Shown in pieces: positions 25,330 through 33,131 of a DNA stretch of 34,277 nt (position 1 is its first letter; every line of letters begins with the position of its first letter). Source of the DNA: Sphingomonadales bacterium (GTDB lineage Bacteria > Bacteroidota > Bacteroidia > NS11-12g > UBA955); the NCBI GenBank assembly GCA_016872175.1, contig VHBA01000001.1, forward strand, positions 66,757-101,033, in the 5' to 3' direction. The notes under the pieces were generated by a model, which saw nothing but the letters and a program-made list of their open reading frames with translations, did no database searches and was not told the origin of the DNA. The position numbers and the translations under genes were made by a program.

Positions 25330-26672
25330 CACATTCTCAGAAATAAACTTTTAGACTGAGGGTCGAGATACGGACTGGCCTTAACTTCATCGTAAACACC
25401 AAATATATCTGCAATGGTTGGGACAATATCCGTGAGCTTGCCTACTTTATTGTTTTCAGAGCCTACTGTCATTTTGGGGACATTCTTGCCTACCATTACC
25501 GACCAAACACGCATGGCATTGGCATCGCTATGGTCATAGGCATACCAGTCATTTTCGTCCAAAATAGGGTTGGGGTTGAGGTTCCTGCCACATTCCGGTG
25601 CAATGATCATGATGGTTTTTCCCGACATTTCCGGAATATTGTTTTGAATATAATTCCATAGCCAGCCCACAGAATGATCAGCCCTGTGCAGACTGCGCAA
25701 GTAACCGGTAAAATTGCTATGACAACCGTCTACAGCACTCATATTCAAGGTGAGGAACTTGGGCTTAAAGTGACGCAAAACCTCGGCGGCATAGCTTATG
25801 GTAACTGCATCGCCGTTATCGGAAACCGGAGGACGTGGAATAAGCCCCTGATCCTGCCGCTGAAATACTGCACGGATAAATTCCTTGATTTTGGTTTTTT
25901 CTTCGTCCGTATTTTTTATGGTTTCCAGTTGATCCACGGATAAACCAAAACTCTGGTCCAGGAAGTTCTTCATAAAATACATGGGTTCCAGTTCGGCCCG
26001 AGAGTATGGCTTGCCATTACCTAATATTTCTCTGCCAACTCCACCGAAAGTATAAGGGGCAGCAAACATATTGCCGCCATATTGAAGTCCGTAATCCGCA
26101 TTTTTACTGCTGTTCAGCAGGGGAGTGCTGTTGCCTAGGCCATTGGCAATAAACCACGTATCAAGAGCCGCAAAACCGGCATGTTTTCTCAGGTATTCAA
26201 AAATGGTGGGGTATTTGGGTCTTGTTTTAAGGCCCTGTGCCGTGCCTAGGCTTCCTGTAATGAGGGTGTTGAGACCAACATAATGTCCTGCTGAAATGGC
26301 CGACATTTCTTTAAAAACCGTTCCTGTATCTTCCATGCTTTGGCTCAGAATTCTGGGAATGGGTTCACTTCCTCGGGTGGCACCGCCTCCGGGGTCTGTA
26401 CCATAAACAATTTTACGGTCTGGGGCGATTCCGGTAAACAGGTTGGGCATGATGTTACCGGCTGCACCTGTCACTTCCTGGCTGTCGTCCAGATAACGCT
26501 GCAAAACACTTTCTTGCTGCCGAACACCACCGGCAAACATCACCATAACTACATATTCGGCTTTGGGTGCATTGGTCCTGGCAAACATTCTGCCGGTGGG
26601 CAAAATGTAAGGGGCTGCAACCGTACCGGCCGTTACCATTCCGGTTTTCTTGAAAAAATCTCTTCTGTTCAT
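25329..26672 (-). CDS. DUF1501 domain protein with Tat signal
   Basis: The product has 447 residues. The leader MNRRDFFKKTGMVTAGTVA carries the twin-arginine motif RRDFFKK, so export should be folded through Tat, perhaps with a bound metal. The body matches DUF1501, an alkaline phosphatase/sulfatase-superfamily branch abundant in Planctomycetes and Bacteroidota: YVVMVMFAGGVRQQESV near the N-terminus, LTLNMSAVDGCHSNFTGYLRSLH in the second half, TIMIIAPECGRNLNPN and YDHSDANAMRVWSVMVG, then LTDIVPTIADIFGV. The His/Asp residues of these blocks sit where metal ligands lie in the superfamily. The substrate is unknown. It lies 9 bases behind one lipoprotein gene and overlaps the cytochrome-like lipoprotein gene. 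Confidence 0.9.
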   Translation of the reverse strand: MNRRDFFKKTGMVTAGTVAAPYILPTGRMFARTNAPKAEYVVMVMFAGGVRQQESVLQRYLDDSQEVTGAAGNIMPNLFTGIAPDRKIVYGTDPGGGATRGSEPIPRILSQSMEDTGTVFKEMSAISAGHYVGLNTLITGSLGTAQGLKTRPKYPTIFEYLRKHAGFAALDTWFIANGLGNSTPLLNSSKNADYGLQYGGNMFAAPYTFGGVGREILGNGKPYSRAELEPMYFMKNFLDQSFGLSVDQLETIKNTDEEKTKIKEFIRAVFQRQDQGLIPRPPVSDNGDAVTISYAAEVLRHFKPKFLTLNMSAVDGCHSNFTGYLRSLHRADHSVGWLWNYIQNNIPEMSGKTIMIIAPECGRNLNPNPILDENDWYAYDHSDANAMRVWSVMVGKNVPKMTVGSENNKVGKLTDIVPTIADIFGVYDEVKASPYLDPQSKSLFLRM

Positions 26673-26681
26673 GGTTGTTTA

Positions 26682-27182
26682 TTAATAGTACTGGTATTCA
26701 TCGCTCACGGAAAAGGCAGTGTAAACCATCTCGACCGATACGTTAGGATTGCTGTTTATGTAATTGATAAAAAAGGTCTTTTCTCCCTCAGAAGGATACC
26801 TCAGAAAAAAGCGCTTATAGCATTTTTCTACAAATGCGGCTACATCGGCTCGCATCTCGCTGTCTTTAGGGATTTTTAGCGTTGATGTATTGAAATAGTT
26901 ACTCAAAACCATTTCATTGGCAACATTGCGATCTCCTATGCTGTATACAACATTCTGTGTTTTATAGAGCCGAGTGGGAGAGATAGGCACCTGATACAAG
27001 TTTGTGTAAAGAATGGAAATGTATTCCGCATCAGATTTTCGTTTGGTTTTTAGGCTTTTATCTTCATAAACAACCTTGTCATTCACTCCATAGGAAACGT
27101 TTTTCTCCTTGGTGCATCCGGAGAACAGTAGAAATGCAGAAAAAATGACGGGGATGATTTTACCTGAACTGTGCATATTCAT
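26682..27182 (-). CDS. lipoprotein with paralogous C-terminal module, DUF1501 operon
   Basis: The product has 166 residues. The lipobox is LFSGC (Cys23). ATG at 27182 (or 27176) overlaps the end of the upstream gene by 23 (or 17) bases. The last 50 residues, CYKRFFLRYPSEGEKTFFIN to DEYQYY, align with the last 45 of the upstream lipoprotein, VYYLLLQRDANTQEVINLLG to DEYAQFR. Both resemble the helical DUF1549/DUF4214 type of repeat. The first half (YISILYTNLYQVPISPTRLY) may be a second copy of the module. No catalytic residues are seen; a structural role beside the DUF1501 protein is the likeliest reading. Confidence 0.8.
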   Translation of the reverse strand: MNMHSSGKIIPVIFSAFLLFSGCTKEKNVSYGVNDKVVYEDKSLKTKRKSDAEYISILYTNLYQVPISPTRLYKTQNVVYSIGDRNVANEMVLSNYFNTSTLKIPKDSEMRADVAAFVEKCYKRFFLRYPSEGEKTFFINYINSNPNVSVEMVYTAFSVSDEYQYY

Positions 27183-28074
27183 CGGTTTTGATTACGGCTT
27201 TTTGTACTTCCTGTAAATTGTTGCTGCGTATGTAGTTGCCCAGCAGATTGATAACTTCCTGTGTGTTGGCATCTCTTTGCAGCAGTAAATAATAAACCCA
27301 TCGTATTTGTGCTTCATAGAACTCAGGTGTATGGGTTAAGACATCACAATATTCATTTTTGTTGGCTGCCCATCGACCAAAAATTTGTCTGGGTATGTTT
27401 TTATCAATAATATCATATGCAGCCGAGAACTCATCTTTGATAGGCTGGCGCTGAAACAGATCATCAAAACTGGCATTTACATAATTGAAGCTGTTCATAT
27501 TGATTTGGTCATAAATAGAGTTATTCAGCATGGCAGCGCACATGTCACTGTATGTGGCCTTGTTTTTTAGTAGTTTATACCTGCTGTTCAACACATCTCT
27601 GTATTGCTTTTGGGCTGCTTTGGCTGAGTATACACCAACCGAATCCCCATTTAAACGGGAAATTGTTATGCTAAACTCAAGAATGCCAATATTCTGTGCG
27701 ATATCAGCGTCGCTGGCTCCTTCCAGAAATCGGGCTTTACTCAAATCATAAATACGCTGTATGGCAGCATGCCGGTAAGTGGAATCCCCGGGGTGATAGG
27801 TTGTATCATACAACAGCTTGCTAACCAATGTGTCCCGGGCATGGATGCTTAGTTTGTTCCTCTTTAGGAATTCAGTGTGGTAAACCCGCTCTGTATCGGT
27901 TGGCTCACGCCCCAACAGATCAATAAAATAACGGTTTACATAATTCTCAACTTTGATGGTGGGCACAGACCGGTAATCCGGCGGCTGATTGCCGGAAATG
28001 AGAATGTCTTCAGTTTTCGTGCACGAAGAAATCAGCAGAAAAACCAGGCTGAGGGGGAGGGTAAACTTCAACAC
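27160..28074 (-). CDS. lipoprotein with DUF1549-like helical modules, first gene of DUF1501 operon
   Basis: An ATG at 28131 would place a junk leader across the promoter, so I prefer GTG 28074 (TTG 28071 is equally possible), directly behind the TTTG-N19-TAACATTG promoter. The signal peptide is then VLKFTLPLSLVFLLISSC, with lipobox Cys18 (304 residues). The region YVNRYFIDLLGREPTDTERV followed by LVSKLLYDTTYHPGD resembles the DUF1549 pattern (LDLxGRxPT...LLxSxxY) that accompanies DUF1501 in Planctomycetes. The C-terminus repeats a related module (LLLQRDANTQEV to DEYAQFR). This gives the operon a planctomycete-like pairing, but as separate small lipoproteins. Family assignment is by eye. Confidence 0.78.
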   Translation of the reverse strand: MLKFTLPLSLVFLLISSCTKTEDILISGNQPPDYRSVPTIKVENYVNRYFIDLLGREPTDTERVYHTEFLKRNKLSIHARDTLVSKLLYDTTYHPGDSTYRHAAIQRIYDLSKARFLEGASDADIAQNIGILEFSITISRLNGDSVGVYSAKAAQKQYRDVLNSRYKLLKNKATYSDMCAAMLNNSIYDQINMNSFNYVNASFDDLFQRQPIKDEFSAAYDIIDKNIPRQIFGRWAANKNEYCDVLTHTPEFYEAQIRWVYYLLLQRDANTQEVINLLGNYIRSNNLQEVQKAVIKTDEYAQFR

Positions 28075-28079
28075 TATCA

Positions 28080-28110
28080 CAATGTTAAACAATAAAATTG
28101 ACAATTCAAA
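28080..28110 (-). promoter_or_regulatory. promoter of the six-gene DUF1501 operon
   Basis: On the minus strand TTTG (28110-28107), exactly 19 bases, then TAACATTG (28087-28080), seven of eight at -7. This is the best full-consensus promoter in the window. The predicted transcript start is at about 28075, next to the GTG at 28074. Confidence 0.7.
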
Positions 28111-28140
28111 GAAATTGATACATATTGGCAATAGTTAAAT

Positions 28141-28200
28141 ATAGTTATAATATTAATATACAATCATATAGAATTATATATTAAAATCTTTTATTGATTA
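28141..28200. other. very AT-rich intergenic stretch with inverted repeat
   Basis: Only 6 of these 60 bases are G or C. It contains a perfect 8-base inverted repeat TTAATATA (28153-28160) and TATATTAA (28177-28184) separated by 16 bases. It lies between two divergent promoters. It could be a flexible or easily melted element or a regulator site; no gene is seen between 28075 and 28280. Confidence 0.55.
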
Positions 28201-28219
28201 TATTGCATCAAAAGCTTTT

Positions 28220-28228
28220 TGTGGATAA
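28220..28228 (-). promoter_or_regulatory. perfect DnaA box
   Basis: TGTGGATAA on the plus strand is the exact reverse complement of the DnaA consensus TTATCCACA. It is the only perfect copy noticed in the window and lies 20 bases from the AT-rich stretch and 26 bases upstream of the hmgA -7 element. A lone box is not enough to call an origin. Confidence 0.45.
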
Positions 28229-28253
28229 AACAATAGATTTTCCTGGCTTTACT

Positions 28254-28261
28254 TATATTTG
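28254..28261 (+). promoter_or_regulatory. -7 promoter element of hmgA
   Basis: TATATTTG is a perfect TAnnTTTG, 19 bases before the ATG at 28281. There is no TTTG at the expected -33 position. Confidence 0.55.
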
Positions 28262-28280
28262 TGCTGATTAACTAATAGAA

Positions 28281-29438
28281 ATGGCGTTTTATCATAAATC
28301 TGGACAAATTCCCGCAAAAAGACACACCCAGTTTCGCAAGCCCAACGGAGAGTTGTATGCAGAGGAACTGGTTAGTACTGAAGGCTTTAACAGTATCTAT
28401 TCACTGATCTACCATTGCCATCCACCCACACTGGTCAGTCATATCGGCGATCCTTTCAGTATAGAGCCAAAAATTGCCATGCCTAAAAATATGCAGCACC
28501 GCAGTTACTTGACCTGGAATGTGCCTTCAAAAGCCGATTACATAGAAAGCCGGAAGGTCTTATTGATGAATCATGATATCCATATTGGAGTTGCAGCTCC
28601 CACTGAGAGCATGAAAGACTATTTCTTTAAAAATGCCGATGGTGATGAGGTGCTATTTATTCACGAAGGAGAGGGATTTCTTGAAACCATATACGGTCGC
28701 ATTGATTTTGAGTATGGCGACTATCTCGTAATTCCCCGCGGAACCATATATAAGCTGCATTTTAACGGCACAAGCAACCGAATATTTTTTGTAGAATCGC
28801 CTAGTCCTGTTTACCCTCCCAAACGCTACCAGAACAGCATGGGTCAGTTGCTGGAACATTCGCCCTATTGCGAGCGGGATATAAAACTGCCTCACAGTAT
28901 TCAAACCCATGATGAAATGGGGGAGTTTAAGGTAATGATTAAAAAACAGGAATCCATTTGGCCATATACCTATGCTACACACCCTTTTGATGCGGTAGGT
29001 TGGGACGGATTTTTGTACCCTTTTGGATTTAGCATTCATAATTATGAGCCCATTACCGGCAGGCTACACATGCCGCCACCTATTCATCAAACATTTGAAG
29101 GCAGGGGATATGTGATTTGCAGTTTTGTACCACGGCTTTACGATTACCATCCATTGAGCGTTCCTGCACCTTACAACCACAGCAATGTGGACAGCGATGA
29201 GATTCTGTATTACGTTGACGGCGATTTTATGAGCCGCAAACATGTGGAACGCGGCATGATTACACTGCATCCAAAAGGCATTCCTCACGGACCGCATCCC
29301 GGAACAGTGGAAAAGAGCCTGGGGCAGAAAGAAACCCGCGAACTGGCCGTGATGATTGATCCTTTTTCTCCCTTAATGATTACAGAAGAAGCCTTAAAAC
29401 TGGAAGACCCTACTTACTGGAAAAGTTGGGTAGAATAA
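28281..29438 (+). CDS. hmgA: homogentisate 1,2-dioxygenase
   Basis: The product has 385 residues. It is shorter than the human enzyme (445) but typical of the bacterial short form. Conserved blocks: ADGDEVLFIHEGEGFLETIYG (cupin strand), FEYGDYLVIPRGTIYKLHF, MPPPIHQTFEGRGYVICSFVPRLYDYHP with the catalytic His of PPPxxHQTFE, then PYNHSNVDSDEILYYVDGDF, which supplies the metal-ligand His300 and an acidic ligand (Asp306/Glu307), and HPKGIPHGPHPG, which supplies the third ligand. The enzyme opens the ring of homogentisate with O2 using Fe(II), the central step of tyrosine and phenylalanine breakdown. No fumarylacetoacetase or maleylacetoacetate isomerase gene is adjacent. It requires aerobic life. 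Confidence 0.95.
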   Translation: MAFYHKSGQIPAKRHTQFRKPNGELYAEELVSTEGFNSIYSLIYHCHPPTLVSHIGDPFSIEPKIAMPKNMQHRSYLTWNVPSKADYIESRKVLLMNHDIHIGVAAPTESMKDYFFKNADGDEVLFIHEGEGFLETIYGRIDFEYGDYLVIPRGTIYKLHFNGTSNRIFFVESPSPVYPPKRYQNSMGQLLEHSPYCERDIKLPHSIQTHDEMGEFKVMIKKQESIWPYTYATHPFDAVGWDGFLYPFGFSIHNYEPITGRLHMPPPIHQTFEGRGYVICSFVPRLYDYHPLSVPAPYNHSNVDSDEILYYVDGDFMSRKHVERGMITLHPKGIPHGPHPGTVEKSLGQKETRELAVMIDPFSPLMITEEALKLEDPTYWKSWVE

Positions 29439-29445
29439 ATTATTA

Positions 29446-29453
29446 TATACTTG
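29446..29453 (+). promoter_or_regulatory. possible -7 element of the Asp-box T9SS protein gene
   Basis: TATACTTG matches TAnnTTTG in seven of eight positions and ends 3 bases before the ATG at 29457, in the 18-base gap after hmgA. Confidence 0.4.
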
Positions 29454-29456
29454 AAA

Positions 29457-32400
29457 ATGAAAACTTTGAAACTTTTAAGCATCCTTATTTTAGGGTGTGT
29501 TTTTATCACATTGCAGGCACAGACAGGCCCCAATAACTATAGCAAAAAGGTAAATAAAACGTATAAAAAGCTGGTAAAAGCCGCATCGAGGCAAAACCAC
29601 ATGCTTGAAGGGGACAAGCAGGCCACCCCAAATCTTTTCTGGGCACAGGAATATATTGCTACCATGGATCCTGCCACAGGCAAACCAACCCCTGAAAACA
29701 TACTGACGGCAATACAACAAAGCGGAGCCACTAAAAATTTGAGCCGCAGGGCCATGCCTGGCATGAGCGTTACTCCCTGGGTTGAAAGAGGTCCCAATAA
29801 TGTAGGCGGTAGAACCCGCGCTCTGTCATGGGATCCCATTGATCCTACAGGTAAAAAAGTTTGGGCTGGTGCTGTTACCGGCGGATTATGGTACAACAAT
29901 GATATTACGGATGCAAATAGCAAATGGGTTCAGGTAAGCGGCTTATGGAGCAACCTCACTGTAAGTTGTCTGGCGTGGGATCCAAATGCGCCGGGAACCG
30001 GCTATGCAGGAACAGGAGAGGGTTTTGGTACCAGCAGCAGCACCTCCAGAGGGTTTGGTATTTGGAAAACTACAGATTCAGGTAAAACATGGAATCAGCA
30101 ATCGTCCACCACCACCTTCTATTATGTACTGGATATAGTAGTGAGAAATGAAAGTGGCAGCAGTGTGGTTTATGCTGCCATTGATGCCAATACTTACCAG
30201 GGAACTACATTTGGTTTGAGCAATTATGGCCTGCATCGCAGTACCAATGGTGGCAGTAGCTGGACCAATGTAATATCCAGTGCCCCTAACGGGCAAAAAT
30301 TTGCGGTAGCTGATATTGAAATAGCTGCTGATAACCGAATCTGGATTGGCACGCGCAACAATCCTTATGCAGGCACCGATAGGGGAGCCGGTCGTGTAAT
30401 GTATAGCGACAATGGCACAACCTGGACTACCAGCTATACACATACCAACAAAACCGGCCGGGTAGAAGTGGCCACAGCGCCGGGAAAACCCAGAACTATT
30501 TATGCCATGATTGAGCACAACCTGACTGTGGATGCCATCATCGCTACCTACGACAAAGGAGCCAACTGGACGTCAAGAACCGAGCCTGATGATGCCGACA
30601 ATGGCATTCCCAATACGGATTTTTCGAGAGGTCAGGCCTGGTATGATTTGATTTTGGCTGTTGATCCCAATGATTCCATGATTGTGTATGCAGGTGCTAT
30701 CAATATATTCAGAAGCGCCAATGGTGGTAGTTCATGGACACAGATTAGTAAATGGGCAAATAATGCCAATATGAACACCCTCAATTGTCCGTATGTTCAT
30801 GCAGATCAACATGCATTTGTTTTCAAACCCGGCAGCAGCACAACCTGTATTATAGGTAATGACGGTGGTGTATTCTATAGCAATAATATTGGCTCAGCTG
30901 CTACCAGTTCAACTGCCATTGCAGAGCGCACATACGATTACAGCACCACGCAGTATTACTGGGGCGATATGGCGCAAACTTCAGGTTCCAACCTCATGAT
31001 TGCGGGCGCCCAGGACAATGGAAGCCACCGATTTACCACAGCTGGTAAAAATGCCGTAGGTGGGCTCACAGGTGGTGATGGTGCTTATTGTTTTATATCG
31101 CAATCCAATAGCAACAAACAAATTACTAGTTATGTGTACAATCAGTATTACTACACACTGGATAACTGGACAACACCAACAGCTTTTACGTTAAATAATG
31201 ATGGTGCCACCGGTCGTTTTATCAATCCTGCAGAATGGGACGATAACGGTAGTGGTTTATTTTCTGCAAAAGGAACCGGAACTTTGTATAGACGCACTCT
31301 GACAACAGCCCCGGGTACGCTTCAAACCATCACATTTGGCGGCAGCAATTATGCCAGTGCTATAAAAGCCTATAAATTGGGTACAGGTAAAACCAGATTA
31401 TGGGTAGGGAATGAGGCCGGCAAATTGTATGTAACGGATGATGCCTGGGCTACAATGCCTACATTCACAGATAAAACCGGGACCATCAATGCAGGTAATA
31501 TTTCCGATATAAATGCACTTAGAGGAGGAGATACAATGGCTGTAACCTTATCTAATTATGGTATTCGCAATATATACCTAAGCTTAAATGGCGGTACTAC
31601 ATGGACACAAAAGGAAGGCAACCTGCCTGATATTCCGGTATGGAGTATTTTACTGAACCCAATCAAACTGGGCGAAGCTATTATTGGTACTGAAACCGGC
31701 ATTTACGGCACCGACAACATATTTGCTACAAGTCCGGTTTGGACAGCCTATACCACAGGGATTGGTTTCGTGAAAATGCGCAACCTTCGCTACAGACCCG
31801 CTGATAAAATGATTATGGCGGTGACGCATGGGAGAGGAGTGTTTACCAGCGATGCCTGGGCTAAAAACCGGCCCATTCCGGCTTTCGGAACCAGCAGCCG
31901 CGACGTATGTACCAATCAGGGTGTTACTTTTACAGATAGTACACTGAATGATCCAACTGCCTGGAGCTGGACAATTACACCGCGCAATATGGTTTACTTA
32001 TCTGGTACAGACAGTACCAAAAAGAATCCGGTGGTGCGTTTTACCAAGGGCGGAGTTTATCAGGTGAAACTGACTGTCACCAACAGCATTGGCAGTAATT
32101 TCATTGTGAAATCAAGCTGGGTAACTGTTACAGACACTGTTCCATTTACTGCTACTGTGAATATGAGTCGCACCAGCTTTTGTAATGGCGATACATTTAC
32201 ATTGTCCGTGAGTGTACCTACTGCTTTACAGGGAACCATAACTTCCTATTCCTGGAGAAGAAATACAGCCAACACAGTTTCAACGGCAACCTATAACCTG
32301 GCACCTATAAAAAACGACAGTTTTAGTGTTTTGCTCAGCAGCAACAAAAAGTGTGTATCACCGACCAGCTATCGCACAGCAGTAGTGAAACCAACAGTTT

Positions 32401-33128
32401 TTGATATTGTGAATGCATCGGCAAAAATGTCTGCAGGAACCGGATGTACAGGACGACCATTAACACTGAGTGTTACAGGAACAAATACCGACAGCAGTCC
32501 AAGCTGGAACTGGTTTAAAAATGGTAATCCTGAATCAGGTAATTTACCCACACTAAGCATACCATCACCAGCAAATGGCGATAAATACTGGGCTACGGTA
32601 AATGTAAGCGGGCCATGTGTGAGACCGACCAATTTGATTAATTCGGATACGGTTAGTTTGGTAATCAATAATACGCCTGCATCGCCACAGGTAACCAGAA
32701 ATTTTGATACCTTGTTTGCGCAAAACATGGGCAGCGGAACCTATCGGTGGTTCAAAGCAGGTGTTCTGGCGGGTAATGGCATGATTTTCAGGGCAACTTC
32801 CAATGGAAATTATCGTTGTGTTTACACCGAAAATGGCTGTGCCAGCGATACCAGCCAGACACTAATTTTCAACAGCCTGAGATTGCAGGATATCGGTAAT
32901 TTGCAGGTGCTGTATCCAAATCCTGCGTCATTGTTTGTTATGTTGCCTGCTGAATCATCCGTAAACAGTTATGCGGTTATTTTAGACAGCAAAGGTAGTT
33001 TGGTGAAGACTGTAACATTAAAGAATGCAGTCAATTATGCTTTTAAGGTTGATATTAAAGAGTTAAAACCTGGCAGTTATTTTATCCAAACGGTTACCGG
33101 AAAGTCATACAGATTTATTAAAGAATAA
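29457..33128 (+). CDS. secreted Asp-box (BNR/VPS10-like) propeller protein with PKD domain and T9SS type A sorting domain
   Basis: The product has 1223 residues from ATG 29457 (TTG 29451 lies in the promoter element). Signal peptide MKTLKLLSILILGCVFITLQAQ. Residues about 100-800 form beta-propeller repeats with Asp-box motifs: KTTDSGKTWNQ, RSTNGGSSWTN, YSDNGTTWTT, RSANGGSSWTQ, LSLNGGTTWTQ; the opening RGPNNVGGRTRALSWDPID is typical of Bacteroidota VPS10/sortilin-like proteins. A PKD domain follows (FTDSTLNDPTAWSWTITP to VYQVKLTVTN), two Ig-like modules with paired Cys, and the type A sorting domain (LQVLYPNPASLFVM to SYRFIKE). A glycan- or polymer-binding role is possible; sialidase catalytic residues were not recognised. 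It lies 18 bases after hmgA. Confidence 0.92.
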   Translation: MKTLKLLSILILGCVFITLQAQTGPNNYSKKVNKTYKKLVKAASRQNHMLEGDKQATPNLFWAQEYIATMDPATGKPTPENILTAIQQSGATKNLSRRAMPGMSVTPWVERGPNNVGGRTRALSWDPIDPTGKKVWAGAVTGGLWYNNDITDANSKWVQVSGLWSNLTVSCLAWDPNAPGTGYAGTGEGFGTSSSTSRGFGIWKTTDSGKTWNQQSSTTTFYYVLDIVVRNESGSSVVYAAIDANTYQGTTFGLSNYGLHRSTNGGSSWTNVISSAPNGQKFAVADIEIAADNRIWIGTRNNPYAGTDRGAGRVMYSDNGTTWTTSYTHTNKTGRVEVATAPGKPRTIYAMIEHNLTVDAIIATYDKGANWTSRTEPDDADNGIPNTDFSRGQAWYDLILAVDPNDSMIVYAGAINIFRSANGGSSWTQISKWANNANMNTLNCPYVHADQHAFVFKPGSSTTCIIGNDGGVFYSNNIGSAATSSTAIAERTYDYSTTQYYWGDMAQTSGSNLMIAGAQDNGSHRFTTAGKNAVGGLTGGDGAYCFISQSNSNKQITSYVYNQYYYTLDNWTTPTAFTLNNDGATGRFINPAEWDDNGSGLFSAKGTGTLYRRTLTTAPGTLQTITFGGSNYASAIKAYKLGTGKTRLWVGNEAGKLYVTDDAWATMPTFTDKTGTINAGNISDINALRGGDTMAVTLSNYGIRNIYLSLNGGTTWTQKEGNLPDIPVWSILLNPIKLGEAIIGTETGIYGTDNIFATSPVWTAYTTGIGFVKMRNLRYRPADKMIMAVTHGRGVFTSDAWAKNRPIPAFGTSSRDVCTNQGVTFTDSTLNDPTAWSWTITPRNMVYLSGTDSTKKNPVVRFTKGGVYQVKLTVTNSIGSNFIVKSSWVTVTDTVPFTATVNMSRTSFCNGDTFTLSVSVPTALQGTITSYSWRRNTANTVSTATYNLAPIKNDSFSVLLSSNKKCVSPTSYRTAVVKPTVFDIVNASAKMSAGTGCTGRPLTLSVTGTNTDSSPSWNWFKNGNPESGNLPTLSIPSPANGDKYWATVNVSGPCVRPTNLINSDTVSLVINNTPASPQVTRNFDTLFAQNMGSGTYRWFKAGVLAGNGMIFRATSNGNYRCVYTENGCASDTSQTLIFNSLRLQDIGNLQVLYPNPASLFVMLPAESSVNSYAVILDSKGSLVKTVTLKNAVNYAFKVDIKELKPGSYFIQTVTGKSYRFIKE

Positions 33129-33131
33129 CCA

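Noticed and set aside
26340-26879. Open frame of 179 codons on the plus strand
   Set aside because: It lies opposite the DUF1501 gene and the next lipoprotein gene, which have clear domains and leaders; the product has no signal, motif or sensible composition.
27160-28131. Longer first lipoprotein starting at ATG 28131
   Set aside because: This start is upstream of the full-consensus promoter at 28080-28110, and the lipoprotein leader begins at 28074/28071.
28131-28280. Replication origin
   Set aside because: Only one perfect DnaA box was seen, with no cluster of boxes and no dnaA, dnaN or gidA gene nearby; kept only as a possible DnaA site.
29457-33128. Sialidase function for the Asp-box protein
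   Set aside because: Asp-box repeats are present, but the catalytic Arg triad/Tyr/Glu arrangement and the RIP motif of sialidases were not recognised; the repeats also occur in VPS10 and other propellers.
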